Assembly (NCBI GenBank): GCA_001914705.1
Contig: MNDB01000037.1
Location: 1-12,512 of the forward strand
Direction: 5' to 3'
DNA from: Actinobacteria bacterium 13_2_20CM_68_14
Lineage (GTDB): Bacteria; Actinomycetota; Thermoleophilia; Gaiellales; Gaiellaceae
Length of the DNA: 12,512 nt
The position numbers and the translations under genes were made by a program. Of this stretch, positions 1 to 6,354 are shown piece by piece. Each line of letters opens with the position of its first letter. Positions within the stretch are counted from its first letter, which is position 1. A model generated the notes under the pieces. The model made no database searches and was not told the DNA's origin. It saw only the letters and a list, made by a program, of their open reading frames with translations.

Positions 1-1080
1 CTAAACGAGCTCGCGAAGGCGAGCAAGGAGCGCATCGCGTCGCGCCGCGAGCACGAAAGGCTTCCTGTCGTCCCGGCTGAAGATCGCGTATTCGCAGCCG
101 CGCCAGGACACCAGGGGATTCAGCCGGCGACCTCTCTCGCCCAGCCAGGCACGAGGATCGCGGAACTCGTGCACCCATCTCCTGGCTACCTCATACGCTG
201 TGACCGGTTCCACCGGCTCACCGAGTGCGTCTCGATAGGCGAGACACGGTGACCCCGCAACCGGGCCAGAGCCCGATCTGCCACCAAGCTCGGGTGTTGA
301 CCTCGAGCAGAGCGAATCGACCGCGCCTTCGGCCTCCGAGAGTGGGATCGACAAGGTCATCGTGCTATTGCCGAAGTCCAAGGGGAACATCCGCAGCCGC
401 CGGCGGGCCAGCAGCGCCGCGAACGTCCCTTCGCGCGCGACGTAGCCGTCGAGGAAGACGTGGTTCGTAGTAGGCCCGGGGATCATCTCCTGCGCCAGCA
501 GCGACAGGCCCTCCCTCGTGGCCCGTTCGATCGACACGTTCGCGTGTCGGCGGTCGGCGATCGGAAATCCCTTCAGGCCGAAGCGCGCCGAGAACGCCTG
601 GGAGTCGCAGGGCTTCAGGAAGTACCGGGCCAGCTCAGAGTCGGCGATCGTCTCCAGGTCCCGGGCATCGCCCAAAAGCCACTGTGCGGGGGTGCGGGAC
701 CGACGAGCGCTGGACGAGATCCAGAAACGCGGCCTTGTCGGCAAACTGCTCGACCAGTTGGGCCGGAGCCGAGACGGACGGGAAGCGCTGCTGGAGCTCA
801 GAGGGGAAGCCGGAGACCGCGCACGCCCAGGAGTCGCTGCAGGGAAAGAGTACAGCGCGCTCGAGCTCGAGCGAGCGGAAGGACGCCTCGATGCCGTCCT
901 GGTCCTGAGCAGCCACACGGGCAGGGAGCGGGCGAAAGTACCTGGACGCCGTGACCAAGTCGTCGCCGTCAGCCGTTGCCAAAACGGGGACGCCCGCCCT
1001 GCCGAGCTCACGCAGGACCGCGAGACCAGTCAGCCCTCCGCCCAGGACGACCGCTTCACGGCCCGAGCGTCGTCAGTCAC
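1..1080 (-). pseudogene. Broken ATP-grasp ligase (carboxylate-amine ligase / D-aspartate ligase-like)
   Basis: This is the remnant of an ATP-grasp enzyme of the carbamoyl-phosphate-synthase-like type, a family that joins a carboxylate to an amine using ATP. The coding signal jumps between frames. The likely start is GTG at 1080, because TAGGCT lies 7 nt upstream. A shift near 1057 then leads to the nucleotide-fold N-terminus (VVLGGGLTGLAVLRELG). A shift near 677, inside TTTTGGG, leads to the ATP-grasp core (ARYFLKPCDSQAFSARFG, LAQEMIPGPTTNHVFLDGY, LARRRLRMFP). Near 310 the frame breaks again, and the stretch expected between GAVDSL and the metal-binding motif LLEVNTRAWWQIGL is missing, roughly 25 residues by family comparison. 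A fourth shift near 243-255 leads to the C-terminus (LAYRDALGEPVEPV), which ends at TAG in 3-1. What is seen: several frames and a missing segment. What is inferred: a pseudogene. Sequencing error could explain the single-base shifts but not easily the missing segment. Confidence 0.78.
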
Positions 1081-1087
1081 ATGTCGG

Positions 1088-1093
1088 AGCCTA
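1088..1093 (-). promoter_or_regulatory. Probable -10 box of a leaderless promoter for the ATP-grasp pseudogene
   Basis: On the minus strand TAGGCT is followed by 7 nt and then GTG at 1080. This TANNNT-N7-9-start geometry recurs at five other genes in the window and marks GTG 1080 as the original start. No clear -35 hexamer is visible. Confidence 0.4.
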
Positions 1094-1187
1094 TTAGTCG
1101 AAGGCGAGGATGAACTGTGTCCGGCTCCGCCGGCGCCAACGTTGATGGTGATCGCGCCACCACCCGACGTTCAGATGCGGACGGACA

Positions 1188-1212
1188 GCCGGTTAGCGAT
1201 CTGCCGGTTAGC
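1188..1212 (+). repeat. Two direct copies of GCCGGTTAGC, 15 bp apart
   Basis: GCCGGTTAGC occurs at 1188-1197 and again at 1203-1212 in the 258-bp gap between the ATP-grasp pseudogene and the secreted-protein gene. A 15-bp period is compatible with a regulator binding site, but it could be a chance duplication. Nothing else in 1094-1325 could be assigned; a short AT-rich stretch (CTAAATACT) near 1249 might be a -10 region but has no good -35 partner. Confidence 0.3.
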
Positions 1213-1338
1213 TCCGTCTTCACAGCCGCTGAGACAGGCCGGCTCACCCTAAATACTCCCCTCTTTACCACCGCTTTGGTCCGGCTTGACCGCAGCCGTC
1301 GATGCTCGAGTCGACCACCCAAACCGAAAGGAGTCGTC

Positions 1339-1833
1339 ATGAAGTCATCGCTTATCGCCCTCGCCGTGGCCGTTGCGGTGGTCGGCGTGGTCTCGGTCGC
1401 TTCGGCGCCGTCCCGATCCGCGGCTGCACCGGCGGCCAAGCAGAGCTGTACGTTCGCGACCCTTCCGCGTTCCACGCCTGCGGGTCAGCAGTCGCTGTAC
1501 GGGCACATCAGCTCCCTCACGCGCAGAGGCAATCGCTACGTGCTCCGCTTCGATCCCGCTTGGCTCCTCAGCGGTGTGACCGCAAGCCGAGCCGCGCTCG
1601 AAGACACCGGATCGGCGGACGTGCCGAACGACACCTATACCCGCGACGAGACGCACAAGCTGTTGACCTATCTCGTCCCCGCAAGCGCGCACGTCACGGT
1701 TCTCACCCACGCGACCTGCTCGACCCGAACCACGGTTGCCAAGCTCGCGAGCTCGACTACCCCGCGCCGTCGGTTCTGGATCAGCGTCCGAATCGACACC
1801 GTCCGCTCGATCGACGAGCAGTACCACCCGTAG
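1339..1833 (+). CDS. Small secreted protein of unknown function
   Basis: This 164-residue protein has a classical export signal: MKSS, a hydrophobic core (LIALAVAVAVVGVVSVASA) and small residues (SAAAPA) before the mature chain from about residue 30. The mature part is basic and polar, with a cysteine near the start (SCTF) and a second one (ATCST). It has a phrase suited to a beta-rich fold (LYGHISSLTRRGNRYVLRFDPAWLL) and ends in RIDTVRSIDEQYHP. I believe similar small secreted proteins occur in related actinobacteria, but I know no function. The ATG at 1339 was chosen over in-frame upstream starts because AAAGGAG lies 6 nt before it and the signal peptide begins exactly there. The gene stands alone between two decayed genes and is followed by two strong hairpins. 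No catalytic motif is visible. Confidence 0.85.
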   Translation: MKSSLIALAVAVAVVGVVSVASAPSRSAAAPAAKQSCTFATLPRSTPAGQQSLYGHISSLTRRGNRYVLRFDPAWLLSGVTASRAALEDTGSADVPNDTYTRDETHKLLTYLVPASAHVTVLTHATCSTRTTVAKLASSTTPRRRFWISVRIDTVRSIDEQYHP

Positions 1834-1849
1834 GCGCAACAGCGGCGAT

Positions 1850-1888
1850 GCCCGCCTCCGCGAGGCGGGCTATCGCCCGTTACGGGCG
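1850..1888 (+). terminator. Tandem GC-rich hairpins after the secreted-protein gene
   Basis: GCCCGCCTC (1850-1858) pairs perfectly with GAGGCGGGC (1862-1870) around a 3-nt loop, and CGCCCG (1874-1879) pairs with CGGGCG (1883-1888) around TTA. The first stem begins 17 nt after the TAG at 1831-1833. No T-tract follows, so this is a terminator or RNA-stabilising structure by position and stem strength only. Confidence 0.5.
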
Positions 1889-2090
1889 CCGTGCACCGGC
1901 GGGCCGGCGTCGGTGCCGATCCAGAGCGCACCACTGCCCGGGTCGGCCGCGATGCTCCCCGCCCAGACGCCCACGGGCATCGGGATGGTGCTGCGCGCAC
2001 GGGTTTTCGAGGTCGATGCGGTCGACGACGCGACCAGCAGCCGCCCAGATCGCGCCGAAGGCGATCACGCCTGTTGCGGCTGTCCGCTGA
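1870..2090 (-). pseudogene. Fragment of a YVTN/Vgb-like beta-propeller
   Basis: Two minus-strand frames together read like one or two blades of a streptogramin-lyase (Vgb)/YVTN beta-propeller. The first frame gives GVIAFGAIWAAAGRVVDRID. After a shift near 2002-2008, inside AAAACCC, the second gives TIPMPVGVWAGSIAAD, then PGSGALWIGTDAGPPVHG, and ends at TAG 1872-1870. The alternation of IW, a VxRID-type strand, an I-PVG turn, IAAD and LWIGT is the usual blade rhythm of that family. No start, signal peptide or complete repeat set remains. It lies just downstream of a cyclase fragment on the same strand. Cyclase-plus-propeller proteins are, as far as I know, found in actinobacteria, so both pieces may come from one large sensor protein. 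The assignment rests on sequence pattern only. Confidence 0.45.
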
Positions 2091-2129
2091 GCCCGAGAGG
2101 CCGGCCGGTCGCGCCTGAGCTGGGATTCA

Positions 2130-2494
2130 TCAGAGAATCACCCGCGCGCCGAGGTGGACGGCGATGCCGCCGAGCTTGCGTCGATCACCTGGCACTCCCC
2201 GGTGTGAATCCCCGAACGGACGGCCAGACCGAGCTCGGTGACGTCGCCGGCGATCGCGACCGTAGCCCGGATCGCCTCTGCCGAGTGCGCGAAGGCGGCG
2301 AAGAAGCCGTCGCCCACGGTGTCCTGCTCGCGGCCGCCGTGGCGCTTGAGCCGGGCTCGCACAGCCCGGCGGAAGCGCGTCAGCAGCTCGCGCCAACGCC
2401 TGTCGCCGAGCTCCGAGGCCAGTTCGGTCGAGCCGCCGATGTCGAGGAAAAGCATCGTCGCGAGCCGTCGCCTTGCCTGGGCGGGCATGAGCAC
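2130..2494 (-). pseudogene. Truncated, frameshifted class III adenylate/guanylate cyclase domain
   Basis: From GTG at 2494 the minus strand encodes the first two-thirds of a class III nucleotidyl cyclase catalytic domain. TMLFLDIGGSTELASELGD carries the first metal-binding Asp of the family. RFRRAVRARLKRHGGREQDT leads into GDGFFAAFAHSAEAI, the usual second-metal segment with Asp, and then SGIHTGECQVID. A one-base loss at about 2178-2180 moves the natural continuation (KLGGIAVHLGARV) into the next frame, where it stops at 2132-2130. Known members continue for about 50 more residues after GARV, including the substrate-binding Asn and Arg, and these are absent. In life this enzyme type makes cAMP or cGMP; this copy should be inactive. 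The propeller fragment downstream may be the remainder of the same gene. Confidence 0.75.
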
Positions 2495-2560
2495 AAGTTT
2501 GGAACTGCTGCGCCGCGAAGGGAAGCTGGGTCAGGCGTGTCGACGGGGCGGCGCCGGACG

Positions 2561-2604
2561 TTGTCCCGGGTCTGGCCCCAGACGGGGCCTTTTGGGTCGA
2601 CACG
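2561..2604. repeat. REP-like palindromic element, copy 1, with a nested hairpin
   Basis: TGTCCCGGGTCTGGCCCCAG (2562-2581) matches copy 2 at 2667-2686 in all but a few positions. Inside it GGCCCC (2574-2579) pairs with GGGGCC (2584-2589) around AGAC and is followed by TTTT, so on the plus strand it resembles an intrinsic terminator, although no plus-strand gene precedes it. A 9-bp inverted repeat, CGTGTCGAC (2536-2544) and GTCGACACG (2596-2604), brackets the core. Confidence 0.5.
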
Positions 2605-2665
2605 GTGACACCCCGCGGGCGCGGGCTTTGCGGCTACAGGAGCGGGCGTCTGTCCGTTCCGGCCA

Positions 2666-2689
2666 ATGTCCGGGGTCTGACCCCAGGCA
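2666..2689. repeat. REP-like palindromic element, copy 2 (GGGGTC-T-GACCCC)
   Basis: GGGGTC (2672-2677) and GACCCC (2679-2684) form a perfect palindrome around a single T, with imperfectly paired flanks (TGTCC and AGGCA). It begins about 20 nt beyond the stop of the minus-strand oxidoreductase gene, so it could shape that transcript's 3' end. No T-tract follows in the minus direction. Together the two copies occupy most of the 209-bp gene-free stretch 2495-2703; the remainder shows no coding signal. Confidence 0.55.
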
Positions 2690-2703
2690 ATGACCGTTCT
2701 GGG

Positions 2704-3660
2704 CTAGTCGCCGATCCGGAGCACGATCTTGCCGAACTGGTCGCCGCGCTCCATGCGCTCGTGGGCGGCTCGCGCTTCGGCCAGCGGGAAGACCCTGTCG
2801 ATCACCGGGCGCGCGCGGCCTGACTTCACCAGCTCGAAGGCGCCCGCGAAGTCCTCCCGGGTGCCCATCGTCGAGCCGTAGATCGTCAGCTGCTTCCACC
2901 AGACGCGGTGGAGCTGCGCCGGCGGGTTCGGCCCGCTCGTGGCGCCGCAGACCACCACGCGGCCGCCCGGTCGGACGACCGCCAGCGACGTCTTCCACGT
3001 CGCCTCGCCGACGTGCTCGACGACGACGTCCACGCCCGCTCCGCCGGTCGCCTGCTTCACCGCTTCCGGAACGTCGCCGCTCGCGTGGTTGACGGCGGCG
3101 TCGGCGCCGAGCTCGCGCGCCCGCTCAAGCTTCGCATCGCTCGACGAGGTCACAAGCACCCGCGCGCCGAACGCCTTCGCGATCGCGAGCGAGGCCGTTG
3201 CGACGCCGCCGCCGATCCCCCAGACCAGGACCCACTCGCCCTCGCGGAGCTGCGCCTTCGTCACGAGCATTCGGTACGCCGTCTCGAACACCAGCGGGAA
3301 TGCCGCCGCCTCCTCGAACGGAAGCTCGTCGGGAATCGGAACCACGTACTCCTCGGGCACGGCGATCAGTTCCGCGTCCGTGCCGTCCGTGTGCTCGCCG
3401 ACGATCAGCCGGCCGTCGTCGAGGCCCGGGTTGATCACGACCCGCTCGCCGGTGTCCACCCGCTCGCCGGCGCCGTCCGAGCCGAGGATCCTCGGCTTCG
3501 GCACCGAGGGTCGCCCGCTGCGGATCCAGAGGTCGATGCGATTCAGCGCCGCCGCCCGCAGCCGGACGAGGACTTCGCCCTCCGCAGGCGTAGGATCGGG
3601 CGCGTCCTCGTAGCGCAGCACCTCCGGCCCGCCGTCCTCATGAATCGTGATCGCCTTCAC
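2704..3660 (-). CDS. Zinc-independent MDR-family oxidoreductase (quinone oxidoreductase/alcohol dehydrogenase-like)
   Basis: This 318-residue protein belongs to the medium-chain dehydrogenase/reductase superfamily, soluble enzymes that use NAD(P)H. The N-terminal GroES-like domain runs from MKAITIHEDGGPEVLRYED through ILGSDGAGERVDTGERVVIN. The Rossmann half follows, with the glycine-rich loop WGIGGGVATA at about residues 145-154 and the strand VVVCGATSGPNPPAQ. It ends in the family's QFGKIVLRI. It has one cysteine in total, so the four-Cys structural zinc lobe is absent, and the catalytic-zinc CGTD position reads NRIDLWIRSG. It is shorter than zinc alcohol dehydrogenases (about 340-350). This points to a zinc-free quinone- or enone-reductase type; the substrate cannot be inferred. 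The start is GTG at 3660, 17 bp from the divergent queG start, with AAGATT 8 nt upstream as a possible leaderless -10. Confidence 0.88.
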   Translation of the reverse strand: MKAITIHEDGGPEVLRYEDAPDPTPAEGEVLVRLRAAALNRIDLWIRSGRPSVPKPRILGSDGAGERVDTGERVVINPGLDDGRLIVGEHTDGTDAELIAVPEEYVVPIPDELPFEEAAAFPLVFETAYRMLVTKAQLREGEWVLVWGIGGGVATASLAIAKAFGARVLVTSSSDAKLERARELGADAAVNHASGDVPEAVKQATGGAGVDVVVEHVGEATWKTSLAVVRPGGRVVVCGATSGPNPPAQLHRVWWKQLTIYGSTMGTREDFAGAFELVKSGRARPVIDRVFPLAEARAAHERMERGDQFGKIVLRIGD

Positions 3661-3677
3661 CGAGGCACAATCTTCCT

Positions 3678-4540
3678 ATGAACGCTGCTGAGCTGGAGCA
3701 GCTGGCGGATGAGCTCGGCATCGACGTCGTCGGCGCGGCGCCGGCAGAGCCCTACGAAGAGACCGAGCAGCACATCCGCGACCGGCGTGCGCGTGGCCTC
3801 TTCGCCGACATGCGCTTCACGATGGCCCAGCCCGAGGTCTCGTGCCATCCCGAGCAGCTGCTCCCGAACGCGCGCACCGTCGTTTCCGCTGCGCTCTGCT
3901 ATTACGCAGACGAGCCGGAACGGCCGCCGGCCCACGGGCGCCTCCCGCGCTACACGTGGTACGACGCCTACGCCGAGCTCCGCGAGAAGCTCGACGAGCT
4001 AGGTCGGCGGCTTGGCGGCGACTACCGCGTGCTCGTCGACGAGAACCAGCACGTCGACCGCGAGGCGGCGGCCCGCTCCGGCGTCGGTGGGTCGTGCTCG
4101 GCACGCTCGTCACCGACCGGGAGCTCGAACCGACGACGCCGCTCGCGCTCGACTGTGGCTCCTGCACGCTCTGCATCGAGGCGTGCCCCACGGGAGCCCT
4201 CGACGAGCCGGGGACGCTTGACGCGACCAAATGCCTCTCGTACTGGACGCAGTCGGCCAACGACCCGCCCGAGGCCTACCGCGAAGCCCTCGAGTCCCAG
4301 GTCTACGGCTGCGACATCTGCCAGGACGTCTGCCCCTGGAACCGCGGCATCGAGAAGCGTCGCGCAGGCCAACCGCTCCCCACGAACGCGGAACCGCACG
4401 TTGATCTCGTCGACTGGCTCGACTCCGACCCCTCCGAGCTTCGCCGGCGTTACGCCCGCCTCTACGTGCCGAGGAACGACGGACGCTTCCTGCAGCGAAA
4501 CGCCCGCAGCGCGCTTGCGAACGAGCAGGTGGCAACCTGA
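3678..4540 (+). pseudogene. queG: Epoxyqueuosine reductase with an out-of-frame internal deletion
   Basis: QueG is the cytoplasmic cobalamin and iron-sulfur enzyme that reduces epoxyqueuosine to queuosine in tRNA anticodons. Frame one, from ATG 3678, carries the N-terminal domain (GRLPRYTWYDAYAELREKLD, then YRVLVDENQHVDREAAARSG) to about 4088. The rest lies in the next frame. VVLGTLVTDRELEP is followed by the first cluster motif CGSCTLCIEACPTGAL, the second YGCDICQDVCPWN, and the tail RLYVPRNDGRFLQRNA, ending at TGA 4538-4540. At the junction the conserved stretch that normally reads roughly G-W/F-x-GKN-x(5-8)-GS is missing, about 15 residues, and the loss is not a multiple of three. Both cluster motifs survive. 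No in-frame protein would contain both halves, so I call it inactive unless the deletion is an assembly error. The next gene's ATG overlaps its stop. Confidence 0.8.
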
Positions 4541-6354
4541 TGACTCCGGACATCGACCGGCTTCGCGAGACCGAGCGCTGGATCGCCTGGGTGCGTCTGG
4601 CCGCAGTGCCGTTCGCGATCGTCGAGGTCGGACTGTTGAGCACCGACTACCCGCCCGGCTACGAGGGCTGGGCCTGGGCGACAACGGGCCTACTGGCGGT
4701 CGCCGGCGTCGGTTTCTTCCTGCTCAGTCGCTCGGAGGTCTTCGCGGGTGCGCCTCGCCTGATCGGCCTGCTCGGGTTGACGGTCGACACCGTCATCGTC
4801 GCGGTTTTCGTCCTCATCTACCAGTACGAGATCGGCTCGCCGGTCAACCAGCTCTTCTTCGTTCTGTTGGTCGAAGCGGCCGTCCGCTACGGGATCCGCG
4901 GCGGGTTGCTGATGCCGCTCGCGATCGCGCCGCTCCTCGCCCTCGCCGAATGGTGGCGGGAGTCGAGATTCGACAATCCGCCCCACGGCTACCAGCCGGA
5001 CCACATCGTCTTCCCATGGGGTCTGCTGACCCTGACCGGGATGATCGTGGGCTGGCTCGTCGACCGGCTGCGGAAGAAGACGACGACCTCGGAGGCGCAG
5101 GTCGCAGAGGCCGAACTGCTCCGTGACGAGCTGGGCCGCCGTGCGGACGTCCTCGAGGCGGCGACACGCTGCGCACGCGCCCTCAACTCTTCGCTCGATC
5201 TCGACGAGGCTTTCGAGGCGTTCATCCGCGAGCTGCGCGGCTTCGTCCCGTTCGACAGGATGGCGATCGTCCTCGAAGAGGCGGGAACCGCCCAAGTGTT
5301 GGCGGTGGCGGGAGTCGGCGCCGAGGTGGTCTTCTCCCGCGGCTCGCGCCAGCCGGTGGGCCAGACACTGCTCGACGAGATCCTTCGCAGCGGCCAAACG
5401 GTCTACCGCGAGGACATGACCCACGCGCGCTACTCCGAGGAGCGCGAGTTCGGCGAGCTCGGCCTCCGCTCCAGGATCGCCGCGCCGCTCCTGCACGGGC
5501 CGAGAGCGTTCGGGATGATCTCGCTCGTCCGCCGGGAGCCAAGCGGCTTCAACACCCAGGAGGTCGAGCTCGTCGGGCTGCTCGGACGCCTGGTCGCCAG
5601 CGCGGTCCAGAACATCCGCGCCTACGAGGCCGAGCGCAACACCGTCGAGGAGCTCCGCCGGCTGTCCGCCCTCCGCGCCGACTTCGTTTCGCTCGTGTCA
5701 CATGAGCTCCGGGCTCCGATGGCGTCGGTCGTCGGCTCCGCGCAGACGCTGCGCCAGCGCTGGCGAGAGCTCAACCCCGACCAGCGAGAGTCCTTTCTCG
5801 CGCTGATCGGCAGCGAGACGGAGCGGCTGGCGGCGCTCGTCGCCGACGTCCTGGACACCTCCCGAATCGACGCCGGCACGTTCACCTACCGTTTCGCCGA
5901 CGTCGATCTCGGCGCACTCGTGCGGGATTCGGTCGCGGGCCTGTCGCTCACGCAGGAGGAGGTCAGCGTGGTCGCAGACGTTCACGGCGAGCTCCCGTCC
6001 GTGCGGGGTGACCGCGACCGGCTGCAGCAGGTGCTGACGAACCTGCTCGACAATGCGGTCAAGTTCTCGCCGGCCGGCGAGGAGGTCAGGGTCAGCGCCT
6101 TCCAGCAGGACTCACGCGTGCGAATCGAGGTCTCCGACCGCGGGCCGGGCGTCCCCCCCGACCAGCAGCGCGTGATCTTCGAGAAGTTCGGACGCGGCAA
6201 CACCGCCGGCTCTCCGGGCACCCCCGGCACCGGCCTCGGCCTCTACATCGCACGCTCGATCGTGGAGGCGCACGGAGGCGTGCTCGAAGTCTCGTCGGGG
6301 CCCAATGCCGGCGCGACCTTCACGCTGAGCCTCCCGGTCGACTCAGCGCGCTGA
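4540..6354 (+). CDS. Membrane sensor histidine kinase (six TM, GAF, HisKA, HATPase_c)
   Basis: This 604-residue protein is a two-component sensor kinase. About six hydrophobic segments (roughly 13-33, 46-66, 75-96, 104-120, 121-138, 153-173) form an N-terminal membrane sensor with only short loops. A GAF domain follows (about 200-360). The dimerisation/phosphoacceptor helix reads LVSHELRAPMASVVGSAQTL, with the phosphorylated His at 388. The ATPase domain has the N box NLLDNAVKF (505 is the Asn), the G1 motif DRGPGVP (from 533), the F box IFEKFGRG and the G2 motif GTGLGLYIA (from 563). All catalytic motifs look intact. The ATG at 4540 overlaps the queG stop by one base, so translation was probably coupled. 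No response regulator lies beside it, so its partner is elsewhere. The signal is unknown; a membrane-embedded or redox/respiratory cue would be a guess. It ends 12 bp inside the converging pafBC gene. Confidence 0.93.
   Translation: MTPDIDRLRETERWIAWVRLAAVPFAIVEVGLLSTDYPPGYEGWAWATTGLLAVAGVGFFLLSRSEVFAGAPRLIGLLGLTVDTVIVAVFVLIYQYEIGSPVNQLFFVLLVEAAVRYGIRGGLLMPLAIAPLLALAEWWRESRFDNPPHGYQPDHIVFPWGLLTLTGMIVGWLVDRLRKKTTTSEAQVAEAELLRDELGRRADVLEAATRCARALNSSLDLDEAFEAFIRELRGFVPFDRMAIVLEEAGTAQVLAVAGVGAEVVFSRGSRQPVGQTLLDEILRSGQTVYREDMTHARYSEEREFGELGLRSRIAAPLLHGPRAFGMISLVRREPSGFNTQEVELVGLLGRLVASAVQNIRAYEAERNTVEELRRLSALRADFVSLVSHELRAPMASVVGSAQTLRQRWRELNPDQRESFLALIGSETERLAALVADVLDTSRIDAGTFTYRFADVDLGALVRDSVAGLSLTQEEVSVVADVHGELPSVRGDRDRLQQVLTNLLDNAVKFSPAGEEVRVSAFQQDSRVRIEVSDRGPGVPPDQQRVIFEKFGRGNTAGSPGTPGTGLGLYIARSIVEAHGGVLEVSSGPNAGATFTLSLPVDSAR

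Noticed and set aside
1188..1212. CRISPR-like or satellite array
   Set aside because: There are only two 10-bp copies with a 5-bp spacer, too few and too short.
2574..2593. Intrinsic terminator GGCCCC-AGAC-GGGGCC-TTTT for a plus-strand gene
   Set aside because: No plus-strand gene precedes it; it is better explained as part of the REP-like element.
4541..5126. Continuation of the first queG frame far into the kinase gene
   Set aside because: Beyond about 4088 this frame is Arg/Ser/Pro-rich without family signal, while queG motifs continue in the next frame.
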